A DNA stretch of 64,000 nt, from contig NZ_JAEKJR010000001.1 of assembly GCF_017303155.1 (NCBI RefSeq), positions 1,302,001 through 1,366,000 on the forward strand, written 5' to 3'. Positions 16,990-26,169 of the stretch are shown piece by piece (position 1 is the stretch's first letter; each line of letters starts with the position of its first letter). The translations under genes were made by a program, and so were the position numbers. Under the pieces are notes generated by a model. It was not told the origin of the DNA. It did no database searches and saw only the letters and a program-made list of their open reading frames with translations. This DNA comes from Microbulbifer salipaludis (GTDB lineage Bacteria > Pseudomonadota > Gammaproteobacteria > Pseudomonadales > Cellvibrionaceae).

Positions 16990-17952
16990 TCAGACCGTCC
17001 GCTCGATGGCAAAGTTGGCCAGCTGCTGCAGCGCCGTCTTGTGCGCGCCTTCCGGTAGGAACTCCAGTTTTTCCAGTGCCAGGTCGACCTCCGCGCGGGC
17101 CCGCTGCAGGGTGTAGTCCAGCGCGCCGCAGGCGTCGATGACCGCCACGATTTCCGCCAGCTTGTCTGCACTCTTCTGCTCAATGGCTTCGCGCACCAGT
17201 GCGGCCTGCTCGGCGGTGCCGTTGGCCATGGCGTGGATCAGGGGCAGGGTGGGTTTTCCTTCGGCCAGATCGTCGCCCACATTCTTGCCCAGTTCCTCGG
17301 CGTTGCCGCGATAGTCCAGGGCGTCGTCCACCAGCTGGAAGGCGGAGCCCAGGTGGCGCCCGTACAGCTTGAGCGATTTGCGCTCGTCCTCACTGCAGCC
17401 GGCCAGCACGGCGGCGGTTTCACAGGCTGCCTCGAACAGCGCGCCGGTCTTCTTGTGGATCACCGTCAGGTAGTTTGCTTCCGTGACTGCCGGATCGCCG
17501 GCGTTGACCAGCTGCTGCACCTCGCCCTCGGCAATGGTGTTGGTGGTGTCGGACAGAATGGACATGATGTCCATATCCTTGAGGGCCACCATCATCTGGA
17601 AGGCGCGGGAGTAGAGGAAGTCGCCCACCAGTACTGCCGGGGCGTTGCCCCACTGGGCATTGGCGGTGATGCGGCCGCGGCGCATATCGGAGGTATCCAC
17701 CACGTCGTCGTGCAGCAGGGTGGCGGTGTGGATAAATTCAATGATGGCGGCCAGGGTGATGTGGTTATCGCCGGTGTAGCCGGCTGCGCGGCTGCACAGT
17801 AGTACCAGCAGTGGGCGCAGGCGCTTGCCGCCGGCCTCAACCAGGTAGTGTCCGATGTTTTCCACGAGCGGGACGTCGGAGTGCAGCTGATCAATGATAC
17901 GTTGGTTGACGGCCGCGAAGTCGTCGGCGGCTACCTGGTGGAAGGGCAACAT
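16990..17952 (-). CDS. ispB: Octaprenyl (polyprenyl) diphosphate synthase
   Basis: Trans-prenyltransferase that builds the side chain of ubiquinone from isopentenyl diphosphate. The 320-residue protein has the first aspartate-rich motif LLHDDVVDTSDMRRG (about residues 77-91) and the second QLVDDALDYRG (about 210-220), both Mg-binding, and GGKRLRPLLVLL near residue 42. Position next to the divergent rplU-rpmA operon is the usual gammaproteobacterial arrangement. Chain length (C40 or another) cannot be decided from sequence alone. Confidence 0.93.
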   Translation of the reverse strand: MLPFHQVAADDFAAVNQRIIDQLHSDVPLVENIGHYLVEAGGKRLRPLLVLLCSRAAGYTGDNHITLAAIIEFIHTATLLHDDVVDTSDMRRGRITANAQWGNAPAVLVGDFLYSRAFQMMVALKDMDIMSILSDTTNTIAEGEVQQLVNAGDPAVTEANYLTVIHKKTGALFEAACETAAVLAGCSEDERKSLKLYGRHLGSAFQLVDDALDYRGNAEELGKNVGDDLAEGKPTLPLIHAMANGTAEQAALVREAIEQKSADKLAEIVAVIDACGALDYTLQRARAEVDLALEKLEFLPEGAHKTALQQLANFAIERTV

Positions 17953-18093
17953 TCTGGGTTCCTTATACTGCGCTCATTATCTCTCACGGCGGCAAGACTA
18001 GCCGTTTTGGTCGCGGGCGGAAAGGCAGGTGGGGCAAGATAGGGCTGCGATGACCGCCGCCTTGCTCCCTTGGCCTGTCCGAAAAACGCGCTA

Positions 18094-18122
18094 TTGTATC
18101 AACCGGGCGAATTGATTAGAAT
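18094..18122 (+). promoter_or_regulatory. Sigma-70 promoter of rplU-rpmA; long leader in 353-base ispB-rplU gap
   Basis: TTGTAT (18094-18099), a 17-nt spacer and TAGAAT (18117-18122). Transcription would begin near 18129, leaving a leader of about 175 nt before rplU, long enough for ribosomal-protein feedback; it contains GC-rich inverted segments (for example around 18140-18178) but no structure I can name. The remainder of the ispB-rplU gap (17953-18093) shows nothing else recognisable. Confidence 0.6.
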
Positions 18123-18305
18123 CTGCGCCCCGCTTGAACCGGGCCCTGCCTGTCGCTACAGGACACGAACCGGGTCGAGCGGGAAAGACGTTTTCAACAC
18201 CAACGGCGCAAGCTCCCAAAATGCTGGCTATCTGGTCACATCTCTCTATAGCATAGATCGTGACCCGGCCGCTGCTTCGTGTCGTCCATTTTGGAGCATA
18301 GAGAT

Positions 18306-18617
18306 ATGTACGCTGTTATCGAAAGCGGTGGCAAACAACACCGTGTAGAAGAAGGCGAAGTACTGCGCCTGGAAAAAATTGAAGTCGCTACTGGTGAATC
18401 TGTCGATTTCGACAAGGTTCTGATGGTAGTGAACGGTGACACCATCAACATTGGTGCACCGGTTGTGGAAGGTGCCAAGGTGACTGCAGAAGTGCTGAGC
18501 CACGGCCGCGGCGAGAAAGTGAGAATCATCAAGTTCCGTCGTCGTAAGCACTCCATGAAGCGTCAAGGCCACCGTCAGTGGTACACCGAAGTTAAAATCA
18601 CTGGCATCAAAGGCTAA
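18306..18617 (+). CDS. rplU: 50S ribosomal protein L21
   Basis: Ribosomal protein L21, 103 residues, binding 23S rRNA in the large subunit. It shows [18 protein letters not shown] at the start and the basic [15 protein letters not shown] segment near the C-terminus. The open frame extends nine codons upstream, but the ATG at 18306 gives the canonical MYAVI start and has a GGAG element upstream. Cotranscribed with rpmA 31 bases downstream. Confidence 0.97.
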   Translation: MYAVIESGGKQHRVEEGEVLRLEKIEVATGESVDFDKVLMVVNGDTINIGAPVVEGAKVTAEVLSHGRGEKVRIIKFRRRKHSMKRQGHRQWYTEVKITGIKG

Positions 18618-18648
18618 TCACCAGGTAATAGAAGAGGAGTAACTACTC

Positions 18649-18906
18649 ATGGCACATAAGAAAGCTGGCGGTAGTACGCGCAACGGTCGCGATTCCGAAA
18701 GTAAACGCCTGGGCGTTAAGCGCTTTGGCGGCCAAGCGGTTTCCGCAGGCAGCATCATCGTTCGTCAACGTGGCACCAAGTTCCACGCTGGCGTTAACGT
18801 TGGTATGGGCAAAGATCACACCCTGTTCGCTACCGCTGATGGCGTAGTGAAGTTTGAGGTGAAGGGCGCCAACAACCGTAAGTTTGTTTCTATCGAAACA
18901 GCCTAA
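18649..18906 (+). CDS. rpmA: 50S ribosomal protein L27
   Basis: Ribosomal protein L27, 85 residues, whose N-terminus reaches the peptidyl transferase centre. The protein starts [16 protein letters not shown] and has [15 protein letters not shown]. There is no N-terminal cleavable extension as found in Firmicutes. AGAGGAG precedes the ATG. Last gene before a terminator; obgE follows separately. Confidence 0.98.
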   Translation: MAHKKAGGSTRNGRDSESKRLGVKRFGGQAVSAGSIIVRQRGTKFHAGVNVGMGKDHTLFATADGVVKFEVKGANNRKFVSIETA

Positions 18907-18926
18907 GCGGTCGTAATGCCTGATCG

Positions 18927-18952
18927 AAAAGCCCCGCAATTGCGGGGCTTTT
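18927..18952 (+). terminator. Intrinsic terminator after rpmA
   Basis: Perfect palindrome with an AAAAGCCCCGC/GCGGGGCTTTT stem and a run of six T, about 20 bases after the rpmA stop. Confidence 0.92.
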
Positions 18953-18961
18953 TTGGTTTGA

Positions 18962-20215
<1,254 letters not shown>

Positions 20216-20288
20216 TTTATCCGCCCCTGCAGCGGAAAATCCTGCTTAAGGGTTTTCGCGCAGGGGTGCGCCCCCATACGAGGAAGAA

Positions 20289-21422
20289 ATGGACCCCATC
20301 TCGTCGCGCCAACAGCTCTCTACCAGCAAACGCTGGGTCATTAAAATCGGCAGTGCGCTGCTAACGGATAATGGTCGCGGCGTGAATCGCGCGGCTATTT
20401 ACAACTGGGCGGGGCAGATCAGCGCCCTGCGCCGCCAGGGTATCGAGGTGTTGCTGGTGTCCTCCGGTGCCGTGGCGGCGGGCATGGACCGCCTCGGGTG
20501 GCGCCGGCGGCCGGAGTCCATGCACCAGTTGCAGGCGGCCGCCGCCGTGGGCCAGAGCCATCTGGTGCAGGTGTACGAGCACGCGTTTGGCCAGCACGAC
20601 ATACGCACCGCCCAGATCCTGCTGGATCACGACGACCTTTCCAATCGCACCCGCTATCTCAATGCTCGCAGCACGATTCGAACGCTGCTGTCCCTTGGTG
20701 CCGTGCCGGTGATCAACGAAAACGACACGGTGGTCACTGAAGAAATCCGCTTTGGCGATAACGATACCCTGGGTGCGCTGGTGGCGAACCTGGTGGAGGC
20801 GGATGTGCTGCTGATCCTGACCGATGCCGACGGCCTGTTTACCGCCGACCCCCGTGACAACCCCGCCGCCGAGCTGGTGCGTGAGGCGGTGGCCACTGAC
20901 CCGCGTCTGGCGGCGATGGCTGGCGATTCCCGCAGCGGCCTCGGGCGTGGTGGTATGGCCACCAAGGTCCGCGCGGCGCAGCTCGCGGCCCGCTCCGGAG
21001 CCCGCACGGTGATTGTGGGCGGCACCAATGAATCGGTGATTGAGCGTGTGGTAGCGGGAGAAGATTTGGGCACGCTGCTGTTGCCAGAGGCCGACCCGCT
21101 GACGGCGCGCAAGCGCTGGTTGGCTGGCCAGCTACAGGTGCGCGGCCGCCTGCGGCTGGACGCCGGTGCGGAGCGCGCGCTGCGGGAGCAGGGCAAGAGC
21201 TTGTTGCCGGTGGGTGTGGTGGCGGCGGAGGGGCGCTTTCACCGCGGCGAGCTGGTGAGCTGTGTCAACGAGGCTGGCGAAGAGGTGGCCCGTGGCCTGG
21301 TGAATTACGACAGTGGCGAGGCGCAGAAAATTTGCGGCCAGCCGTCGGAGCGTATTGTCGAGCTGCTCGGTTACCGGGATGGCGATGAGCTGATTCACCG
21401 CGATAACCTGATCCTGCTGTAA
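20289..21422 (+). CDS. proB: Glutamate 5-kinase
   Basis: First enzyme of proline synthesis: phosphorylates glutamate with ATP. The 377-residue protein has an amino-acid kinase domain (about 1-260) with KIGSALLT at the ATP site, [14 protein letters not shown], and [21 protein letters not shown], followed by a C-terminal PUA domain (about 280-375). GAGGAA precedes the ATG. proA is not adjacent. Activity is usually feedback-inhibited by proline. Ends at a terminator shared with rpsT. Confidence 0.96.
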   Translation: MDPISSRQQLSTSKRWVIKIGSALLTDNGRGVNRAAIYNWAGQISALRRQGIEVLLVSSGAVAAGMDRLGWRRRPESMHQLQAAAAVGQSHLVQVYEHAFGQHDIRTAQILLDHDDLSNRTRYLNARSTIRTLLSLGAVPVINENDTVVTEEIRFGDNDTLGALVANLVEADVLLILTDADGLFTADPRDNPAAELVREAVATDPRLAAMAGDSRSGLGRGGMATKVRAAQLAARSGARTVIVGGTNESVIERVVAGEDLGTLLLPEADPLTARKRWLAGQLQVRGRLRLDAGAERALREQGKSLLPVGVVAAEGRFHRGELVSCVNEAGEEVARGLVNYDSGEAQKICGQPSERIVELLGYRDGDELIHRDNLILL

Positions 21423-21443
21423 ACAGGCAAAATTCAGGCAATA

Positions 21444-21471
21444 AAAAACCCCGCATTAGCGGGGTTTTTTG
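21444..21471. terminator. Bidirectional terminator between proB and rpsT
   Basis: Perfect 12-bp stem (AAAAAACCCCGC/GCGGGGTTTTTT) with loop ATTA, between convergent genes. Confidence 0.93.
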
Positions 21472-21489
21472 CGCTCAGGAAGCGGTGGC

Positions 21490-21756
21490 TTAAGCAGCCA
21501 GCTTCTTGATCTGGGCATTCAGGCGGCTCTTGTGACGAGCAGCCTTGTTCTTGTGAATGATGCCCTTGTCAGCCATACGGTCGATCACCGGCACAGCGGC
21601 TTCGTAGGCAGTCTTGGCTTTTTCCGCATCACCTGCATCAATGGCCGCAACTACCTTTTTGATGTAGGTGCGCACCATGGAGCGCAGGCTGGCGTTGTGA
21701 TTGCGGCGCTTTTCGTTCTGGCGCGCGCGTTTCTTCGCTTGGGGTGAGTTGGCCAC
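21490..21756 (-). CDS. rpsT: 30S ribosomal protein S20
   Basis: Primary 16S rRNA-binding protein S20, 88 residues, rich in Lys/Arg/Ala. The chosen start is GTG at 21756, giving the canonical (M)[21 protein letters not shown]-terminus with an AGGAG element about 10 bases upstream; the open frame continues 23 codons further without family similarity. A non-ATG start fits what is known for rpsT in E. coli (UUG), where it weakens translation and allows autoregulation. A strong promoter lies upstream. Confidence 0.96.
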   Translation of the reverse strand: MANSPQAKKRARQNEKRRNHNASLRSMVRTYIKKVVAAIDAGDAEKAKTAYEAAVPVIDRMADKGIIHKNKAARHKSRLNAQIKKLAA

Positions 21757-21823
21757 CGGTTGCTCCTGTCTGGAATCTATAAAATCTCGAACATTCGGGC
21801 CGGGGGCCCGTTTGGGACGCGAC

Positions 21824-21851
21824 ATTATCCCCAGCGTTGGTTGTTTGTCAA
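21824..21851 (-). promoter_or_regulatory. Sigma-70 promoter of rpsT
   Basis: On the minus strand TTGACA (21851-21846), a 16-nt spacer and GATAAT (21829-21824), nearly consensus. Transcription would start near 21817, about 60 nt before the GTG. Confidence 0.75.
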
Positions 21852-21910
21852 CCGCCGGGGCTGGCTGTTTGTGACTGTGTGGGCGATGGCGGATAAACCG
21901 CGCGCGTCAG

Positions 21911-23977
21911 TCACGGGCGCGGCAGGATCAGGGTAAATACGACGCCACTGCCATCCGCGCGATTGGTGGCGTGAAGTTCCCCGTGATGGAAGTCGGCAAT
22001 CAGGCGCGCGATGTGCAGCCCGAGCCCCAGGTGCCCCGCCTTGCCGCCATCATCGCGCACGGAAACCAGGGAGTCGAACAGCTTCTGGCCAAAGCCGGCT
22101 GGCAGTAGCGGGCCGTCGTTGCTGACGCGGAGGGTGTAGGCGTTGGCGGTAGCGTCCAGTTCCAGTTGAATGGTGGTGCCCGCCGGGGCAAAGCTCACTG
22201 CATTATCGGCGAGCTTGTCCAGCAGCTGTGCCAGAAGCTCCGGGGCGCCGTAGAAGCGCTGTTCGCCCGCGGGGCTTTGCAGCACAAAGTGGTGTCCGGG
22301 ATGGGCGTCGGCGTAGCTCTGGGTGAGCAGCTGCAGCAGGTCGTGCAGGTCGAATTCTTCCCGCTCGGCCTGACTGATGCTGGCCTCCAGGTGGTTGGCG
22401 GCCGACAGCGCGTTGAGAATCGCCGACAGGCGCGCGCCCCCTTCTGCGGCGCGCTCGGCGTAGCGTTGTTCCTCTTCGCTCAGTGCGCCCGCGTTGAGGT
22501 TGTCGAGGGATGAGCGCACAACCGCCAGCGGGGTGCGCAGTTCGTGGGAAAGCTTGCTCGCGAGGCTGCGCAGGTACTGGTGGTAGTGGTCCAGTTCCGC
22601 CAGCAGGCTGGCGAAGGCGCGATTGAGGGCGCCGAGCTCGTCGTTGAGGTAGGGCCGTGGGAAATCCCCGCGCAGGCGGCCACTGGCATCCACCGCAGTG
22701 CGCGCTGCGCGGTGCAGGCGTCGGATGCGCCACGACAGCCAGCTGGCATAACCCAGCAGTAGCAGCAGGACCAGACCCGCGGCGCCGGCGGTGATGAGCC
22801 ATAGGCGGCGCGCAGCGGACTCGGTAAGGGATTGCAGGGCGCTGGCCGACTGGGCGGCAATAACGCGCCCTAGTAGCGGGCGCTCGATGATGTCGTCGGC
22901 GCGGGTGACCACCGGCACACTTACGGCACCGACCCGATTGTCGGCCGCGGAATCGAGGTCGTCTGTGGGCGCGCTGAACCAGAGCGAAGCGGTTTCGCGG
23001 TTTTCGGTCAGGGTCGGCGGGTAAGTACCATCCGGCAGGGGCGGCAGGCGATCACTGCCCAGGATCTGGCGGTAGAACCAGTTGCGCAGCCAGCGCCCCT
23101 CGGCCGGCGGGGTGCCTTCCTCCTCACGCTGTTGCCCGGATATGGCGCCGGCGCGCGCCAGTACAAAGCCTTCCTGGTCGACAACGGTCAGCTGCAGTGC
23201 CGGGCGCGCGAAGTGCTCCAGCTCCTGCTGCAGGGCGGGTAGGGGCTCTACCAGCGCGCCTGGGCGTCCGTCGGCGGGGAGCGTGGAGGCACGGCGGGCG
23301 GGGCTGCCGGCATCGCTCTGTGTGCGGTCGAGCACGCGGATGGCCAGTTCGCCACCGGTGAGGGCGTAGGGCAGCGCGAGCTCCAGCTGGTAGCCGCCGG
23401 CGGAGGCGGTCCAGCGCCCGCGCAGACGCAGCTCTCGCTCGTAGTCGCCGCGCCGGGGATTGTAATAAAGCGCCCGCACCGAACCCTGGCTGGCCACGGG
23501 CAGGGTGTACTGATGCTGGGCGGTATGGATTTCCACGGTGTCGCCGCTGGACAGGCTGGCGGTGCGCGGGTCGTGATAGCTGGGGCTGCGGTCCCTTGCG
23601 GTCAGCAACAGGTACACCTGGCTGTCGTGCTTGCCGAGGGTGGCCTGCGCCAGGGGCTCGCCGTGTTGGTCTGGCAAAGGGCGCGGACGCAGCTTGAGCG
23701 CGCGCCACTCCTCGCCGTAGCCGTCGAGTACTGGTGCCTGCGGCAGCGGGTTCAGGTACAGCTGGGCACCCGGCGGCCTGCCGGTACGGCGGGGATCGGG
23801 GGCGATCAGTTCCGGGGCGCTGGCGAGGCGCGCAGCGATGGCGTTGCCGGTGGCTTCGAGGGTCTGGATTTGCCCCTGGCTGAGGGCCTTGTCCACCTGC
23901 CGCAGGTACTGGCAGCCCGCCCACGGCAGGGCCAGGGTGCAGAGGCTGAGCAGGACCAGTTGGCGACGCAGATTCAT
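21911..23977 (-). CDS. pdsS: Proteobacterial dedicated sortase system-type sensor histidine kinase (PdsS-like)
   Basis: A 688-residue inner-membrane kinase. An N-terminal hydrophobic anchor (about 6-22) is followed by a periplasmic region of some 370 residues, whose first part (LDGYGEEWRAL onward) looks like a CBM9-type beta-sandwich. TM2 is near residues 396-420, then a HAMP-like segment, HisKA with phospho-acceptor His478 in SHELRTP, the N box (Asn near 592), and G boxes around 621 and 650. This architecture with the adjacent regulator and OmpA protein matches the dedicated sortase system kinase family I know from marine proteobacteria. No sortase gene is present in the window. Confidence 0.75.
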   Translation of the reverse strand: MNLRRQLVLLSLCTLALPWAGCQYLRQVDKALSQGQIQTLEATGNAIAARLASAPELIAPDPRRTGRPPGAQLYLNPLPQAPVLDGYGEEWRALKLRPRPLPDQHGEPLAQATLGKHDSQVYLLLTARDRSPSYHDPRTASLSSGDTVEIHTAQHQYTLPVASQGSVRALYYNPRRGDYERELRLRGRWTASAGGYQLELALPYALTGGELAIRVLDRTQSDAGSPARRASTLPADGRPGALVEPLPALQQELEHFARPALQLTVVDQEGFVLARAGAISGQQREEEGTPPAEGRWLRNWFYRQILGSDRLPPLPDGTYPPTLTENRETASLWFSAPTDDLDSAADNRVGAVSVPVVTRADDIIERPLLGRVIAAQSASALQSLTESAARRLWLITAGAAGLVLLLLLGYASWLSWRIRRLHRAARTAVDASGRLRGDFPRPYLNDELGALNRAFASLLAELDHYHQYLRSLASKLSHELRTPLAVVRSSLDNLNAGALSEEEQRYAERAAEGGARLSAILNALSAANHLEASISQAEREEFDLHDLLQLLTQSYADAHPGHHFVLQSPAGEQRFYGAPELLAQLLDKLADNAVSFAPAGTTIQLELDATANAYTLRVSNDGPLLPAGFGQKLFDSLVSVRDDGGKAGHLGLGLHIARLIADFHHGELHATNRADGSGVVFTLILPRP

Positions 23978-24007
23978 AGGGGCAAGCCTGAGTGGGGGCG
24001 GTCGCGG

Positions 24008-24700
24008 CTAAACCTGCCAGCGATAACCCATGCCATAGGCGGTGCCAATGGCGTCAAAACTGCTGTCGATGGCCTGAAACTTGCGCCGGATCCGTTTTAC
24101 GTGGGAGGTGATGGTGTTGTCATCGAGCACCACCCGTGCCGCTTCCATCAGCTGGCTGCGGGATTTCACATGGCCGGGGCGCTTGGCGAGGGCGTGTACG
24201 ATCCAGAATTCGGTCACCGTCAGGTCTACCGGCTGTTCTTTCCAGTGGCAGTGCAGGCGCGACACATCCAGCGTCAGGTCGCCCTGACTGAGGGTTTCGC
24301 CCTCGTCGCTTTGCGACTGCATCACGCTGACCCGCCGCAGCAGGGCGCTGATCCGCGCCTGCATATGGGGCAGGGAAATGTCTTTGGTGAGATAGTCGTC
24401 GGCTCCGAGTCTCAGCCCCGAGATGATGTCCAGCTCCGAGTCGCGCGCGGTGAGGAACAGGATCGGCAGGGTGGGCGCCATGGCGCGCAGTTCCCGGCAC
24501 AGGTCGAAGCCGCCCTCGATCTCTGCGCCCAGCCCCACATCGATTACGGCCAGGTCCGGCAGCCGCTGCTGGAAGGCGGCCAGCGCCTCCGGGCGGGTGT
24601 GGTAGAGATTGACCTGGTACCCGGTGCGGCGCAGGGCATCGCGGTAATTTTCGGCGATGGCGAGTTCGTCTTCGACGATGGCGATGGTGGGGCTGCTCAT
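24008..24700 (-). CDS. pdsR: Dedicated sortase system-type response regulator (PdsR-like), OmpR class
   Basis: A 230-residue response regulator. The receiver domain (1-120) has the acidic pair at 10-11, phospho-acceptor Asp54 in LAVIDVGLG, and TARD and YLTKD around the conserved Thr and Lys. The C-terminal winged helix (about 135-230) contains LTVTEFWIVHAL and VKRIRRKFQAID, the latter the recognition helix region. The insert GLGAEIEGGFDL after the phosphorylation site is unusual for OmpR-class proteins and fits this subfamily. Stop is 30 bases upstream of the kinase start; both are likely one transcript. Confidence 0.78.
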   Translation of the reverse strand: MSSPTIAIVEDELAIAENYRDALRRTGYQVNLYHTRPEALAAFQQRLPDLAVIDVGLGAEIEGGFDLCRELRAMAPTLPILFLTARDSELDIISGLRLGADDYLTKDISLPHMQARISALLRRVSVMQSQSDEGETLSQGDLTLDVSRLHCHWKEQPVDLTVTEFWIVHALAKRPGHVKSRSQLMEAARVVLDDNTITSHVKRIRRKFQAIDSSFDAIGTAYGMGYRWQV

Positions 24701-24800
24701 GGGGTTCCGACGGGTTGTTAACCGTTTATTGATTTAGGGTGCGCGGAAAATCATGCCCGATCAGCGGGGTATTAGGCAAAGTTAACTGGTGCGTGGGGAG

Positions 24801-24832
24801 AAAAAAGCGCGCAGGCATGTGTGCCGCGCGCA
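24801..24832 (-). terminator. Intrinsic terminator downstream of pdsO
   Basis: On the minus strand a GC-rich stem (GCGCGCGGCA / TGCCTGCGCGC with one bulge) followed by six T. It separates pdsO from the pdsR-pdsS operon, so the two units are probably transcribed independently. The rest of the 226-base gap (24701-24926) holds no recognisable gene. Confidence 0.7.
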
Positions 24833-24926
24833 AGGTTACTGCTTACAGGGTTGCACTTGACGTTGCTGGGAAGCGGGCCGGTTGCGGCTTTTGTGGAGCG
24901 GCAACCGGCCGGATTTGAGCCTGCGG

Positions 24927-25637
24927 TCAGAAGGAGCCGGCAACGGATTCCGGCATGCCGAAGTGGATATCGACCCGACGCTCCAGGGCGTAGGCGTCGA
25001 TGTCGCCCTTGGCCGCCTTGGACTGGCTGGCGCCGAGGGCGCGGCGCTCGATGCGCTCCGGTGCCACGCCGTAGGCTTCGAGGGCGCGCTGCACACTCAG
25101 GGCGCGCTGGTCGGACAGCACATTGTTGTAGCCGTCGCTGCCGCGGGGGTCGGAGTGCCCTTCGAGGTGTACCTGCAGTTGCGGGTGGCGGTTGAGGAAG
25201 TCGGCCATGGCGGCCACCTGGCGCTCCTGGGCTTCCTGTAGCTCGTCGTCACCGGTGGTGAACAGCATCTGGAATTCCAGGCTCTCCAGTGCCAGCTCGC
25301 GGGCATCGTTGGCGGACAATCGCGCCGCATCCAGTTGTTGTGCCAGGTTGCCCAGTTCGGTGCGGCTTTCGGTGAGTTGCGTTGCGAGCATGTCTGCCTC
25401 TTCTGCTTGCTTGATCTGTTCGCCCAGCCAGGCTCCACCGAGGGCGCCGGCGATAAAACCAACCGGGCCACCTACGGCGGCGCCTGCGACTGCAGCGCCG
25501 GTAAATACAGTGGCCTGCTTGGCCGGGGTCAGGGGGCTACCCTGCAATTCGTTCTCGGAGTCAGTGGCGGCTTCAGCGGAAGCAATAGCGTTCAGGGTGA
25601 GGCTGCTCAGTGTTACTGCCATCAACATCTTTTTCAT
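24927..25637 (-). CDS. pdsO: Sortase-associated OmpA-like protein (PdsO-like)
   Basis: A 236-residue envelope protein. Residues 1-24 form a signal peptide (MKKMLMAVTLSSLTLN...), followed by a glycine-zipper segment (AAVAGAAVGGPVGFIAGALGGAWLG, about 50-75), a coiled-coil stretch, and a C-terminal OmpA domain (about 125-235) with LEGHSDPRGS and ERRVDIHF, which binds peptidoglycan in relatives. The open frame extends 44 codons upstream, but AAGGAA precedes the ATG at 25637, which also gives the signal peptide. Adjacent to the kinase/regulator pair, as expected for the family found only with the dedicated sortase system. Confidence 0.78.
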   Translation of the reverse strand: MKKMLMAVTLSSLTLNAIASAEAATDSENELQGSPLTPAKQATVFTGAAVAGAAVGGPVGFIAGALGGAWLGEQIKQAEEADMLATQLTESRTELGNLAQQLDAARLSANDARELALESLEFQMLFTTGDDELQEAQERQVAAMADFLNRHPQLQVHLEGHSDPRGSDGYNNVLSDQRALSVQRALEAYGVAPERIERRALGASQSKAAKGDIDAYALERRVDIHFGMPESVAGSF

Positions 25638-25742
25638 GATCGTGTTCCTTGCGATTGGAGTGAAGTGACTGCTCTTTGGTTCCGATCCGGGGGGTTCCCG
25701 TTTCGGTTGAGAGTCATTTAACTCCGGCAAGGAGGCACTGAC

Positions 25743-25856
25743 ATGGCGCCCTTGGGGCGAATTCCGCAACGATTATGGCGAAATATGGCAAACGGCCCCG
25801 TGACTCAGTTCGTTCTCCGGCTTTGCGGTCTGTCTCAGTCTCCGCGACGCCGGTAG
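25743..25856 (+). CDS. Possible 37-residue ORF with ideal Shine-Dalgarno site
   Basis: ATG at 25743 is preceded by AAGGAGG at 25729-25735, a near-perfect spacing of seven bases. The short product is basic at the end (SPRRR) with no recognised domain or signal. Its 3' end overlaps the opposite-strand 46-residue ORF. It is upstream of and divergent from pdsO. The only support is the ribosome-binding site; it may be spurious. Confidence 0.2.
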   Translation: MAPLGRIPQRLWRNMANGPVTQFVLRLCGLSQSPRRR

Positions 25857-25975
25857 CGCTGATCCCGGGGTTGATCGATACGAACCCGCACCCGCTGAGG
25901 GCGCGGGCCCAGGGCAACGGCCGCGTACAGCAGCACTGCCAGGATCAGTGCAAAAATCAATGCGTTGATGGTCAT
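25835..25975 (-). CDS. Small single-pass membrane protein, 46 residues
   Basis: The product starts MTINALIFALILAVLLYAAVALG, one hydrophobic helix (about 4-23), followed by a very basic tail (RPQRVRVRIDQPRDQRYRRRGD), a positive-inside pattern that puts the tail in the cytoplasm. AAGGAG lies eight bases before the ATG, and a TATACT box on the minus strand at 26031-26036 could be its -10. An in-frame upstream extension to 26137 has no such site. It lies between pdsO and the divergent murJ. Not recognised; a possible accessory of the pds genes or an orphan. Confidence 0.5.
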   Translation of the reverse strand: MTINALIFALILAVLLYAAVALGPRPQRVRVRIDQPRDQRYRRRGD

Positions 25976-26169
25976 TCCGTTTCTCCTTTGTCGCCACCGC
26001 TCCCTGTGGCTCGCCAACTGCTTAATTTGAGTATAGTTCCCCCTCGCGCCAACCGTAGCCTCATCTGCGGCTATTTCGCGAATGACGGTGCACCCTGGGT
26101 GGCCGGGGGAGTGGATTGCGGTAGACTTGCCGGCCATTACTCAGCGAAAGCACGGCAGGAATCAGGGAC

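Noticed and set aside
23513..24721. A 402-codon open frame opposite pdsS and pdsR
   Set aside because: Runs antisense across two genes with clear two-component domains; no independent signature.
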